From Siphonodentalium dalli (lineage: Eukaryota > Mollusca > Scaphopoda > Gadilida > Siphonodentaliidae), in the NCBI GenBank assembly GCA_032622095.1, contig CP136066.1:169208664-169272663 (forward strand): a stretch of 64,000 nucleotides of DNA, written 5' to 3'. The translations under genes were made by a program, and so were the position numbers. Positions 22,300-33,463 of this stretch are shown here, piece after piece; the first letter of the stretch is position 1; the number at the start of each line of letters is the position of its first letter. The notes beneath the pieces are model-generated. The model saw nothing but the letters and a program-made list of their open reading frames with translations. It had not been told where the DNA came from and made no database searches.

Positions 22300-25125
22300 A
22301 TGGAAAATATAAGACTGGCATCATATAATTGTAAATCGGTAAAGTCGTCTACTGTCGCTGTTAACGAGCTTTGTAATAAATGTGATATTATATTGCTGCA
22401 GGAACATTGGCTCTTGAGAAATGAACTACATTTATTACGTTCAATTCACAATGATTTCGAGGCAGGCGGAGTGTCTGCTATTGACTGTGAACGGGATATC
22501 ATGGTTGGTCGTCCATATGGCGGAACAGCTATAATGTGGAGGAAATCGTTTGCTGACAAGGCTTGTTTTGTTACATACGACGATCCGAGAATAGTGGGTC
22601 TCAACCTTAAATCTGCGTCTAGTTCAATGTTAATTCTCTGTGTTTATCTACCAACGGACGAAGAGAGTAATGCTGAGGTATTCATTGATTACCTTGGTAA
22701 ACTTGATGCCATCATACAGGAGGCTGATACCAACAATGTTGTTGTTCTTGGCGATTTTAACGCATGTGCGATCAGAAATACAGGCAACATGAGTGAATTA
22801 GCGGAGTTCTGTAAAGATTCATCTTTGATAATGTCGGATGTTAATTTTTTCGGACAGGCATCCAATACATTCACATTCCTTAGTGCGGCACATGGCTCTG
22901 TGTCATGGTTAGATCACTGTATATGTACGACATCGATGGATTCCGCTGTTGCGGCAATGGAGATAAATTACGATTACCTGACCTCCGACCACTTTCCGTT
23001 AATTGTGTCGATAAAATCTGATCTTCTTCCTGTGTGTAGCCCATCTACTTCTGTTTCGACAACAAGACATAATATAAACTGGAAATGTACCAACTCAGCG
23101 CAAATGGATAAATATTGTTATTTATCCGGACAATTATTGAGAAAAATTAATTTTGAAATATTAACGAATGACACTGATGGCAATCAGTTTCGAGACACCC
23201 ATGATAAAAGCTCCATTATTGACAAAATATACGAACATATTATCGACGCCCTAAAGAAATCTTCCACCGATTGTTTAACTGTAAACTCTAACGGAACAGA
23301 CAGATTCAGTCCAATACCTGGATGGAATTTACATGTGAAGCGTTTGCACAGTGAAGCTAGGGAAATATTCTCTATATGGGTTAATCAAGGAAGACCTCGA
23401 TATGGATACATTTATGACACTATGTGTCGAAGACGATCGATATTCAAATCCGCTCTGAGAAAATGCAAATCGAACGTTGAGCAGATGAAGGCTGATGAAC
23501 TAGCTAAGAACCTATGTAGTAACAATTTAAATGCATTTTGGAAATCTGTTTCAAAAGGAGCCAAATGTGGAAACGCAAACTCGATAGGTGGAGCAAATGG
23601 CGAGGCTGATATTACCGAGATGTGGGGCGAACATTTCAGAAACGTCTTTTCCAACAATGATGAATCAGTGGACAACAAGTGCATAGGTACCAACGACAAC
23701 AATTTCGGGTCAACGCAAGGCGATGCAATCATAACTGTTACTGAAACTGATGTGATCGATGCGGTAAACAAACTTAAGACTGGTAAGTCTGCGGGACCAG
23801 ATGATATAACGGCTGAGCACTTAAAATTCTGCGACAGCCATATTTTCACGTGCCTTACGATAATCTTCAATGCTATAATCAAACATGGACACCTTCCCCC
23901 AAATTTGTTGAAAGTGACCCTTGTGCCAATCTTGAAAAATAAAGCTGGGAATATTGCCGACAAAGACAACTACCGTCCAGTGGCGTTATCCTGTGTTATT
24001 TCAAAAGTATTGGAAATGGTGTTATTGAATAAATGCTCTGAACAATTATATACCACAGACAACCAGTTTGGTTTTAAAAAAGATCATTCAACGGACGGCT
24101 GCATATTTGCATTAAAAGAAGCGATACGACATTATAATTCTAAGGATACTCCTGTTTTCGTGTGCTTCTTGGACGCAAGTAAAGCGTTCGATCGTGTCAA
24201 CCAGGAAATGCTACTACGACATCTAAAGCAACGATCAGTGCCATCAGCTATTATTCGGATCCTTAAGAACTGGTTTCTAAATCAGATGTATCATGTTCGC
24301 TGGGGACAGACATACTCGACATGCTTCCGGCCCACGACTGGTGTTAGACAGGGCGGTATATTAAGCCCTTATTTATTTAATGTGTATATCAACGAGATTA
24401 GCGAAAGACTGAATACATGTGACGTTGGGTGCATTGTTGGCAGTGCAAAAATCAATCATTTATGTTATGCTGATGATATGTGTATTATTGCACCATCTTT
24501 GGAGGGACTACGTCGTTTGTTGAGAATATGTGAACACGAGGCTAAGAAGATTTATATAACTTATAATATTATAAAAACTGTGGGGATGACTTTTATCCCT
24601 AAATCTCTTCATATTCGGTCATTTCCAAAACTATACTTAATGGGCAATGAACTCAAGTTCGTGTCCTCCTATAAGTATCTCGGACATATACTCAACAACG
24701 AATTTTCCGATGATAATGATATTATGCGCCAATATCGGTCTATATGCTCACGCTCAAATATGCTTATTAGAAAGTTTTACAAATGTTCGCCTAATGTGAA
24801 AATGTATTTATTTAAAATGTTCGTATCTCCATTATATTGTGCTCATCTTTGGATTAACTATACCAAACGTTGTTATAGAAAACTTACAGTTTGTTATAAT
24901 AATGCATATAGAAAATTTATGGGTTATGAGAGATCATGTAGTGCGAGTGGGATGTTTGTAGGTGACCGAATGTGTTCTCTGACAGTGCTGATTCGAAAGG
25001 GTGTGTATGGATTTCGTGTGAGAATTTATAAATCTTTAAACAGTATTTTGAATGCTATTTGTAACTCAGATCTGATCTATCGGTCAAATCTATTCAATCA
25101 TTGGAATCAACTTCTTTATATTTAA
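22300..25125 (+). CDS. LINE ORF2: AP-endonuclease and reverse transcriptase
   Basis: 941 residues from the ATG at 22300; the open frame extends upstream to 22279 and overlaps ORF1. The N-terminal APE-like endonuclease shows SYN (N10), LLQEHWL (E35), VVLGDFNACA, SWLDH and SDHFPL. The reverse transcriptase shows NYRPVALSCVISK, QFGFKKDHSTDG, FLDASKAFDRVN, GVRQGGILSPYLFNVY and the catalytic YADD at residues 723-726. A C-terminal region after the thumb has YNNAYRKFMGYER and SASGMFV, seen in related LINEs. There is no RNase H motif. The enzyme would nick the target and prime cDNA synthesis from it. No frameshift or stop is present, so it is potentially active. Confidence 0.93.
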   Translation: MENIRLASYNCKSVKSSTVAVNELCNKCDIILLQEHWLLRNELHLLRSIHNDFEAGGVSAIDCERDIMVGRPYGGTAIMWRKSFADKACFVTYDDPRIVGLNLKSASSSMLILCVYLPTDEESNAEVFIDYLGKLDAIIQEADTNNVVVLGDFNACAIRNTGNMSELAEFCKDSSLIMSDVNFFGQASNTFTFLSAAHGSVSWLDHCICTTSMDSAVAAMEINYDYLTSDHFPLIVSIKSDLLPVCSPSTSVSTTRHNINWKCTNSAQMDKYCYLSGQLLRKINFEILTNDTDGNQFRDTHDKSSIIDKIYEHIIDALKKSSTDCLTVNSNGTDRFSPIPGWNLHVKRLHSEAREIFSIWVNQGRPRYGYIYDTMCRRRSIFKSALRKCKSNVEQMKADELAKNLCSNNLNAFWKSVSKGAKCGNANSIGGANGEADITEMWGEHFRNVFSNNDESVDNKCIGTNDNNFGSTQGDAIITVTETDVIDAVNKLKTGKSAGPDDITAEHLKFCDSHIFTCLTIIFNAIIKHGHLPPNLLKVTLVPILKNKAGNIADKDNYRPVALSCVISKVLEMVLLNKCSEQLYTTDNQFGFKKDHSTDGCIFALKEAIRHYNSKDTPVFVCFLDASKAFDRVNQEMLLRHLKQRSVPSAIIRILKNWFLNQMYHVRWGQTYSTCFRPTTGVRQGGILSPYLFNVYINEISERLNTCDVGCIVGSAKINHLCYADDMCIIAPSLEGLRRLLRICEHEAKKIYITYNIIKTVGMTFIPKSLHIRSFPKLYLMGNELKFVSSYKYLGHILNNEFSDDNDIMRQYRSICSRSNMLIRKFYKCSPNVKMYLFKMFVSPLYCAHLWINYTKRCYRKLTVCYNNAYRKFMGYERSCSASGMFVGDRMCSLTVLIRKGVYGFRVRIYKSLNSILNAICNSDLIYRSNLFNHWNQLLYI

Positions 25126-25647
25126 TTTGTAATTATATGTTGTATGTATGACTATATATGGGCATATCTTGCCTGAAATAAATACAATACAATAAAGACA
25201 TATATAATGGACTTGTTTGGGTGGATGAAAGTGATCAGTTGTTACTCAAGAGCTATGCCAACTGGAAGAATGTAGCATTCTTCTACCATTGCTGAAAACC
25301 TGCAGCTTTGTTAGTTTTTTTTACATTGGTTTAAGCTGATCGACGCATGAACCATATATAATAGCCACTTGGAAAAATGAAAATAGACAGAGACAATAAC
25401 ACAGTTGGCAATCACAAATCGAACCTCAAACTGTTTGCAGTAATATGAAGATAGGTCTAGAATAATGGTGTATAAACAAATTTTAGCATTTAGCCGAAGC
25501 CTATATATGACTTGCACAGCAACTATAGCAAATATATGTATAAATTTAAAAAATAAATATAACACTAATTATAGACCAAAACAAATTTCACCTGGCACAT
25601 TGTCAAATCCAAACATGCTAAATACATGTAGTTAACATTATATTTAA

Positions 25648-26141
25648 AGGCACGTGAGGCCTTAGTTGTCGAAAATATTCATATTTGTTCCAATCACCGT
25701 AAACAGAAAAACATTAAAACGCATACAGTTTCGTTCATATATACCATGACCATCGCGTAAACAGCATGTTATCATAAAGATTTACTATATTTTACATAAG
25801 CAAGTGCCTGATTTTGTTACAGAAGACAGCACAATGCAGCTGGCTAATCGCACACAAATGGCATAAACGCTCTTTATTCGTTCCATATCAGGAATTCACC
25901 AGCAAAGAACGCTCTTTATGTTTGCCATCATAATATAAACAAACACCAGAAAAGTAACTTTTTATGCTTTTGTTTACATAACAATGGTCAAATATATGAC
26001 AATAACATACTGTTTATGCGATATTTCTTATTTGTATACGGACACAGTCTGTCTACATTTTGTTGTTCTTTCTGTTTGTGGCGGTTTTTGACGGGTGGAA
26101 ATATTTTCACAGGATACCCACCGCCAAGGCCAACCGTACCT
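25648..26141. mobile_element. TTAA-flanked MITE (494 bp) in unit 3
   Basis: Inserted at a TTAA that is single in units 1 and 2 (tatatTTAAtgtttg) and duplicated here (25644-25647 and 26142-26145). The ends are imperfect inverted repeats: aggcacgtgaggccttag and, from the right end, aggtacggttggccttgg. There is no coding capacity. TTAA targets are typical of piggyBac-type transposases, but the termini are not diagnostic, so the driving family is open. Related copies lie at 42747-43493 and 53454 onward. Confidence 0.85.
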
Positions 26142-26231
26142 TTAATGTTTGTCCGTGCCCTGTATACAGAAATACATGTCAAATTCAAATTAATAAGAAT
26201 TAATAAGCCTTCAGACATCAAAGAAATTTAC

Positions 26232-26877
26232 CTATTTCTACTCCACCACTCGTCCGAGGACATCAAAGCATGTGTTCGCCTTACTAACTTGTGTTGCAAC
26301 TTCCCAATGTTTATTATTGGTCTTTACATTGTGGAAGTTCAACACCAGTCTGAGCATAAATGCATGGTTTGCTGGACCCATGCTGTCCAGATAATGGTGG
26401 TGTTCGCCGATTTTACTGTGCAGCTGTTCATTTGTTTGATAATTAACAACACCACCAAGTTCTTTTACACAAGATAGAAATCGCAGAACTTTATCTGGTG
26501 CTTTTGGGTTATCCTGGTGAAAACATCAACAGCACAGAAATGTTCATCCCTACCAGTAACTGGATTTCCTTCCTCATAAACTGTAGAGGATACTCCTGCA
26601 CAAAGCCAGGGGAAGGATGCCTGAAGATTTCCTGATGCCACATTGATTATGTTTTCTGGATTGCTCTCAAAAAATCTTCCATCATTAGGGTTAAACAGAC
26701 CAGGAAATCTCTTGTTACCATGTCTTGATATCAGATGTGGCATGTCGCTTATCATGAGGTTTGGCTGATACTTAAAACATTTCAACAAATCCACATGATT
26801 GCGAGATCCTTCGGCTCGTAACAATACTTTCAAACCATAAACCACTAAATGTGGACAAGTACAAGTCAACCAACCAC
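26232..26877 (-). pseudogene. Gene A exon 7 in unit 3, frameshifted
   Basis: 646 nt instead of 654. A 1-nt deletion in an A run (ggtgaaaacatc versus ggtgaaaaacatc, about 26520) and a 7-nt deletion (aatcacc, about 26248) together shift the frame. The protein diverges after the NPVTGRDEHFCAVDVF region and stops early. This is the copy directly contiguous with the single-copy gene A exons, so the normal gene A transcript would be truncated unless it splices to exon 7 of unit 2. Confidence 0.8.
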
Positions 26878-27627
26878 CTGCAAAAGAAGGGAAAATTGGA
26901 AAGATAAAAATACGCAAACAAATCTTACTGACCATGATATTGACAAAGTGAAATAAATAGAGGATATATATGTTTTTGAGTGGATTCTGAAAATTATGAC
27001 ATGAGTGAGCGAGATAAATATTTATAATTTGTTTTGTTCACAAATCTAATATTACAATATCTAGTTCGCTAGATATTCTTTTTATTATACGATTTCCAAA
27101 GAAATTCGCCATTTATGATGATAAATGTCCTCACAATCGCCTTCAATCAATGTATCAAATGCAATAGCGGATCACTGCCTGTTCACTGCACCATCCAAAT
27201 ACCAGAAAATTTAAGTTCCCGGATTCTTTATTGTCATTTATTTCCTCCATAATTATGTTCAATTTCAATATATATAACTATAATAATAATATTAAAGGAT
27301 AACTACTGATTCACGAGAATGTTTAAATAGTCATGTACATGACACAATGGACACTAGTGTTAAAGTGATAACTTCTATTTATGAAGATTTAATATAACCG
27401 CCATTTGTTTGAAAAATCACCATTGAGAGTATAATAAAAACAAATACCTCGACTGACATTATTTGGATTATTATGTAGAATACAATTATATAGAACTATT
27501 TTCTCACACTATCGTATGCAATCATATGTAACTTGCACCTATTAACACGAAATATTGAATACACATTGAGATCGCAATGCAATCTTTTAACAAATGAGTC
27601 ATGGACCACTAAAGAATATAGTTTATA

Positions 27628-28012
27628 GCACATAGCTATATTTCACTCAAACTCCGCTGTCGATATTATCGAGAGTGCTCTTGATATTATCGAGAATGGA
27701 GTTTTGAGTAAAAATATTGCAATGTACTATCCACATTGAGTTTGGCAAATAATTTGAGATTATGGTGTATCTAATTGTATATATATACCTGTATAAAGTC
27801 CTCGAAATTGGTCAATGTAATAAGCAATGCCATGGAAAACGCCATGGACACATGTGGCATCTATTTTTCCTAATTTTGAGGGTTGTGTATACACTGGCAA
27901 AGTTGAGCTTAATATTTCTCTTGAGTGTTTAGGAGATGTAACTTATATGATAGTATATACAGTATACAATGCCCCAGCATAAACATTGTTAAAGATATAA
28001 ATGGTATCTGAC
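27628..28012. other. Intron of gene A, no other feature
   Basis: Single-copy AT-rich sequence between the array edge and gene A exon 6. It contains an imperfect short repeat gatattatcgaga at 27661 and 27685. Confidence 0.5.
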
Positions 28013-28154
28013 CTGACGCTCCCCAAATTTTGCTGAACATTTTGTTGAACTGTGACCTTGTTTTCATTTTCTCCCCAATCCTCACTTTTAAATCATCTAT
28101 TGCACCTTTATGACTCAATCTAAGAGCCTTGCAAAGTTCCCTCAGCCTTGGTAG
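28013..28154 (-). CDS. Gene A exon 6 (SAP-like helix pair)
   Basis: 142 nt, acceptor tctttccag, donor GTCAG|gtcaga, phase 0 in and phase 1 out. The peptide LPRLRELCKALRLSHKG and DDLKVRIGEKMK fits a SAP-type motif (helix, Gly, DL, helix), often a DNA-binding aid in transposase-related proteins. It ends KIWGASG and continues in phase to GGWLTCTCPH of exon 7, which matches the family order. Confidence 0.65.
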
Positions 28155-28723
28155 CTGGAAAGAAGATGTTCATCAGTGAAACAGAACATCCCATATATGT
28201 TGGACCAATGTCTGTGATAAAGAAGATGGTTGGCAAAAAGATTGTCAACCTATAGTTGTTCTATGTAAGCTCAATATGTATCAAATTAGCGAATATGACC
28301 ACAATTCTATCATGATATATCATGCACATAATGTTCATTTTCTTCCATCAATTGAGTTATTTCCTGAAAACAATAAATCAACTATCACTTTCAATGTGTT
28401 TGTGAATCCAACAAAACTGAACTTATATTTTGAAATTCATAACAGATTACATACCAGGGTTCGCGCTGGCCCAAAATCGCCAGGTGCCAACACTATTGCC
28501 AATTGTATTTTTTTTTTTAGCCACGTTTTTTCGTCCAATACTTTTGGTGTCATTTTTGAATTGGTTATTTCCAAAAAGCATTTTTGTCACCATCGAATGA
28601 TAGCCATTCACGAGATATTTTCAACTCATTAAAAACATTTCGTTCTGTAACATGCAGCTTTTTGTGGTGTTCTCGTGGCATTGAACGCTAGTTTGTTGCT
28701 CGGTTTAGGCAATGTAACACTAT

Positions 28724-28824
28724 ACAGTTATCGCATTGTTTCGAGGTTGACACGTGGAATTGTCAACCCGATGAAGTCAATATTCACCAAGGCCGAAGGC
28801 TGACAATTCCTCGAGCGATAACTG
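28724..28824. repeat. Foldback element
   Basis: CAGTTATCGC at 28725 and its reverse complement gcgataactg at 28815, with further paired segments inside (tcgagg...ttgtca). It resembles a small dispersed inverted repeat. Confidence 0.4.
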
Positions 28825-30459
28825 TTTTATTATATGAAACGCGCTTTGATTGGACAAGACGTTGTGACGTCGCTGGAAAACCTGATAAATTTTCAGGTCT
28901 GATAATAAGTTATGTTAACCCCTGAAGTTTCTGACGTCACTCAGAACTGATATTAACATGTTGTTTCATTAATGAGGTGAACATCGTTCGATATTTTTTC
29001 GTTACGTTTTAACATAGGAATTGGGGAAAGAAACTTATGATCATATAACAAATGAAGATGTCAAATCAACCACCTTATTTGGACTATCGGTAATGTCTGA
29101 ATGTCCGAAGAAATCAGCAACTTTCTTCATTTTAGAAGAATTTTGTGTGTCTGATGCATTGTTGACTAGATCCAACTTACGCTTATGATTCATTTTGCTG
29201 TTTGTGAAAGCTGAGTTAGGAAGGATATATTTATGATAATGTATCTAACACTTACTATCAAAATACAGCTTAGACTTCAGGAAGCACTTTGTTCAACTAA
29301 TGTTTGTCAAATTGGAGTCAATAGCTGTACTCAGTGTGATAATCGAGTAGAAATTCGAAACACATTCACCCCAGTGATATAACAAATTGAGATGACTTAA
29401 ACCGCGAATCGTTTATATGATTTCAATTACAAGCAGGACCCAATTAGCTGTGTTGCGACCGGATAGCATTGTCTTTCCGACCTATTGACTACAATTATTA
29501 TATGCCCGATGAATATTAATTGCTGAAGGCCAACCAGCTAGGTGCCAATTTTTGTAGCAAATCGGGACTGTTTTGGTGAAAATTAATTTTTTTTATATCA
29601 ATTTGCTAAATTGGCAATCGGCAGTGCAAATCCTGTTAAATACGGCACCAATTACAGGCACTTAGAGGTTTGAATGACCAAATTATGCTCATTTTTGTTA
29701 CATCACGGTCAAGATCCGGGGGATCAATAAGGCAATAAATATGCTTGTCATGCTTATATATAAATATGACCTCTTTATGCAACAGAAAGATTAATTCAAG
29801 TGATCAAATTCAAGATGTTCGAGGCCCTATACATTTTTCGGCATGCAAAATGAAGAGTGTTCCTTGTTAGTTTATTCCTCATATGGTAGAAATAAACAGC
29901 GTTTTGTGAAAATTTGAAAATAAAGTCGGTATATCAATATTTTGTGTATTTTTCAACCTATCTTATACCTCTTTCCAAACTATGTCCAAAAAATTTGAAT
30001 GAGCAATGTCCGTTTAATGCAGGCAAAATTAATTCAAACATTCAACGCCAATCATTTTGCTTGCAATGGTACGGTGTGAAATATGTTATGAATTTCATAG
30101 ATTAGTAACACTTGCAACATGTTTGGTGATTTGAGTCACATATTTGCAAAAACTGTACAATTATTTCACAATAAACTACTTATTATAAAAACTGTGATAT
30201 ATAACCAAATTGGAACAGTCAATGGAACGTGTTGATTGCACTTGTACTAATTTATTTTGATAAGTTGTACAAGACAAACATTCAGTACTTGTTGGCAACG
30301 TTCATAAAAAACTGATACAATAAGTTGGCACATTAATAATATAAATCTGTGTCCAATATTCATTTTCAGATTGCTCATATGAAGTAAAGAATTAATTGAT
30401 CTTGCAAATACTGAATGTACAAAACGACACCAAGTACATGTAAATGCAACTCAACTCAC

Positions 30460-30571
30460 TTCACTATCAGCCAGTATATCTGATACTCGATCGGCAGTCA
30501 AAACTTCATCAGTCTCCGTTAGCTCTATTTCCATGTCATCGGTATCATCCTCAGGGGATTTTTCTTGCATT
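30460..30571 (-). CDS. Gene A exon 5 (acidic linker)
   Basis: Minus-strand exon ending GAA|gtgagt (phase 0). The acceptor is either tacag at 30572 or gcaag at 30564; the second gives the phase 1 entry required by exon 4. It encodes an acidic stretch, EKSPEDDTDDMEIELTETDE, followed by DRVSDILADSE. No fold is expected for the acidic part. Confidence 0.5.
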
Positions 30572-31550
30572 CTGTATTAATCATCATACAAGAGGCTCTT
30601 GATTCTTTCCCAACCCATGGAGACCAAAGGGTCAAACTTGGCTTCAGTTTGAAAGGGTTTGTCATATTACCAAAAATAATAAAAACAATGAAGCATATGT
30701 AGTGGGGAGATTCACACAATTGAAGATGGGCAAGATATTTTTGAGGTCAAATATTTATTTGGTAAATCTTGATACTGTGAATGAAAAATTCATAACTACT
30801 AAAAGAATAATGAAAATATCACTATTCCCAGTAAAGTATATATTATCATAGCACTGTATAACATGGAACACAATTTCAGAGCTAAAAAGAGCACCATATT
30901 GTTTCAAAAGTCAAGTCAGCGAGATCGACATGTATAGTGCCTTGACGTCCAAATCTGCCCCAAAAAAAAAGTTTTTCTATGAATCCAGAAATGCACATGA
31001 TCTGAGAAATGTAAACGGACAACCTATAATTTTTAAAGAAAAAACAAAAGAAAACACACTTGCATTGTGTGTGATATCAGGTGAAAGCATGGTGTATTTA
31101 AACAAAGTGAAGACTGCATTCTTCAATCATAATCATGTCTTCTATTGCATTAGACTTGCTATACGAGTAGCAATATAAAATAGGTTAGGGAAGTCAGCTA
31201 ACTGGGAAAGGTGTGAAACGCAAGTTAGAAGTGAAAAGGATTGAGACAAAGTACGAGGCCATGGTTCTTGTGGAGAGTGGTCATAAATCATGTGCGGACA
31301 ATACCTAACAATTTGGGATTCCAGCCTGTATATTGTCGACACGGATTAAGATCAAGGACAAAATCAGGAATGGTTATCTACAATTCGGTCATAAATGTAA
31401 GAACATGAGGGGTGGCACATTCTTGGCCATTGAAAATGCTACACTTAATAAATGATTCAAGTAGGCCATAACAATATCTTGTATGATGTTTAAATTTGTA
31501 TACATTTATACCACATACCTTTGGCTTTCAGGGGGACAGCAATAATTATT

Positions 31551-31690
31551 AACCCTTTCATCGTGGGAGCTGCGCTGGTGCAGCGTTAAAGATCATGTGC
31601 CAGTGCATTCTATTATATATGCGAGTCTCCCAGTGGGAGTATAGAATATATAAGAGAACGCAGTGGCTGACAAGGCCATGAGCCAGAAAT
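31551..31690. repeat. Dispersed repeat R1 (gggagctg..gctggtgcagc)
   Basis: aaccctttcatcgtgggagctgcgctggtgcagcgtt followed by an inverted tatatgcgagtctccc / gggag..tatataagag. Related copies are at about 4595 (fragment), 56893-57080 and 59813-59945. Confidence 0.6.
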
Positions 31691-31870
31691 AGGCTGCCAG
31701 CAAGCATCAGTTAACAATTGTTGGAGATAGCTGACAAAAGTTGAGGTCAATTGGTTTTCGTCAATTGTGAAAAATAGAAATAAAAACTTTGTTGTTAGAG
31801 CTTATCAACAATACATTAAACATTATGTTATGCCATAGCAGCGTAGATCGAAATATAACTATATACTTAC

Positions 31871-31975
31871 CATCTAAAAACCCACGAGCAATTATCTCTA
31901 GAGAGATATGGTCCCAGAACATGTCAGCATTAACTTCATCAACTGTCTTCTCGGGAACAGTAACTTTGCTTTGAG
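31871..31975 (-). CDS. Gene A exon 4
   Basis: 105 nt, acceptor ttttag, donor GATG|gtaagt, phase 1 in and phase 1 out, matching exon 3. The peptide QSKVTVPEKTVDEVNADMFW and EIIARGFLDG has the W and acidic pattern found between the zinc-binding part and the SAP-like part of the family. Confidence 0.55.
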
Positions 31976-33270
31976 CTAAAAATAATGAAAATGAAACTCA
32001 GGAAAATATTACACATATTCATTAAGCTGACAAGACAAATTATTCTTGGTTTGCATCAGTTTAAAATGAATTACAAAGATGACATAATATAGCGCTCAAA
32101 AGTTGCTGCAGTGCAGCAAAAGGCGCTATTGTAGAAACCAATATAGAATTTCATGCAATTCTAAAAAAAATGCTCTAGAAACAAAATGTTAATTTCAAGG
32201 ACTGCATAATACCTAAAGCAATGTCTTGTTTCTGGACTGATCAAACAATAATTTGTCCAAATGCAGGCGATCACAAAGAAATCCACGTATAGCCTGGACG
32301 CAGTTGGGAACATCAGCTAGTTTTAACTATTTTTCAACCCCAATTCAGACCATGACAGAGTGAATGTGAAGCATTAGATGGAAAAGTTCAGGTGAAATTA
32401 TCAATGAATTTTTTTTGACAAATGTTCAAATCTGCTTTGTGTTGCAAAATTCTGGCCACTGTTTCTAGACAGGCTACCTTGTGAGAATCCCTGCCTTAGT
32501 GCTGTCAGCAGATGTCTGATACATGTACTTATACACAGTTTGGTGATGATTGGATGGGAGATGTGACCTTTAGGGTGTGCTAAAAGAAATTGTTGATGGA
32601 CACACACACAGACATTAATTTAGCAAATAGAATACCGGTAGAATACATATCCTTTCACACCAAATGCACTTTAGTCCAGAATAGGTTTATAAAGGTGCTA
32701 CTGTTTCATTAAAATTGATGAGCTATTAGACCTGCATAACATTAAGTGACAATAATTTCTACAAGTTAACAGTAAATCTGGCTGAAATTACTAGTCAAGC
32801 TAAAACTTAAAAAGATAAATTTAATAACTCACCAGTTTGGAAAATGACAATGCAAGCATGGAAAATTTCAGTCAATATTTGTATTATGAAATAAATGTAT
32901 TGTTTGGAAAGAAAAAAAAACTATGGTTTTGTATTTTTTGGAAAATACTAGAATTAAACTAAATGTCTCAATGTCTCAATGACACGGAAGATACATCACC
33001 CCCGTGCACCTATTCTCATGATCTCAAATAAAGTTGCCATGGTGTTATATCTGTGCCAAATTTAAGAACAATATAACAAATTGAAAGAATACTTAATGAT
33101 GTACATTTCATAGACATTGCAATTCTTAGATATCTCTGCTGAGAAAGTGCAATAAAATACAATTACAATACAGGTCCCCACGATGGTTAATCTCTACCTA
33201 TTTGACAGGATGGGGGGTATAACGGAAACATGATACCTCATACTGCTGCCAGGAAAAACATATTGCCTAC
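31976..33270. other. Gene A intron, no gene seen
   Basis: About 1.3 kb with no supported exon. A repeat-like fragment around 32440-32620 (ttggtgatgattggatgggag, then a CA run) looks like an old interspersed element. Confidence 0.4.
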
Positions 33271-33463
33271 CTGGAAGGCAGAAACATCCCTTCTTGTCAC
33301 AGCCAAATGTGAGTATTGGTGGATGGTATCCACATTGAAAACAGTAGAATGAATATGAATGATCAGACAATGCTTCAAAGAGCAAATATCCATTCAAAAG
33401 GTCTTGAGTAGGTAGACTATATTCAACTTGATCTTCAAGTGCAACTTTGGCAGGTGTGTGGTG
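33271..33463 (-). CDS. Gene A exon 3 (CxxC-HPP segment)
   Basis: 193 nt, acceptor tttactttcag, donor CCAG|gtaggc, phase 0 in and phase 1 out. It contains CFQCGYHPPILTFGCDKKG. The C..CG.HPP pattern followed by a conserved basic/hydrophobic strand is characteristic of KDZ/HMGXB3-like proteins as I remember them. Phase matches exons 2 and 4. Confidence 0.68.

Larger units (their letters stand above)
20724..25192 (+). mobile_element. Full-length-looking APE-type non-LTR retrotransposon (LINE)
   Basis: About 4.47 kb, flanked by a 7-bp target-site duplication taaagac (20717-20723 and 25193-25199). The empty site in units 1 and 2 reads aaatttaaagacatatataatgg, so the insertion is exact. It has a 5' UTR of about 245 bp, two intact ORFs in different frames, a short 3' UTR with AATAAA at 25177, and a tail of AATAC-type pentamers instead of poly(A). 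ORF2 has endonuclease then reverse transcriptase and no RNase H, as in the Jockey/CR1 superfamily. The exact clade needs a tree. It lies antisense to gene A, about 50 bp beyond the possible gene A stop codon at 25242. Intact ORFs imply a young insertion, later than the array. Confidence 0.93.
17128..27627. repeat. Tandem array unit 3, expanded by two insertions
   Basis: Third direct repeat. Its 10.5 kb length is explained by a LINE (20724-25192) and a MITE (25648-26141). Without them it is the size of the other units. It ends at agtttata (27627), where single-copy sequence begins with gcacatagctatatttc. Confidence 0.93.
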
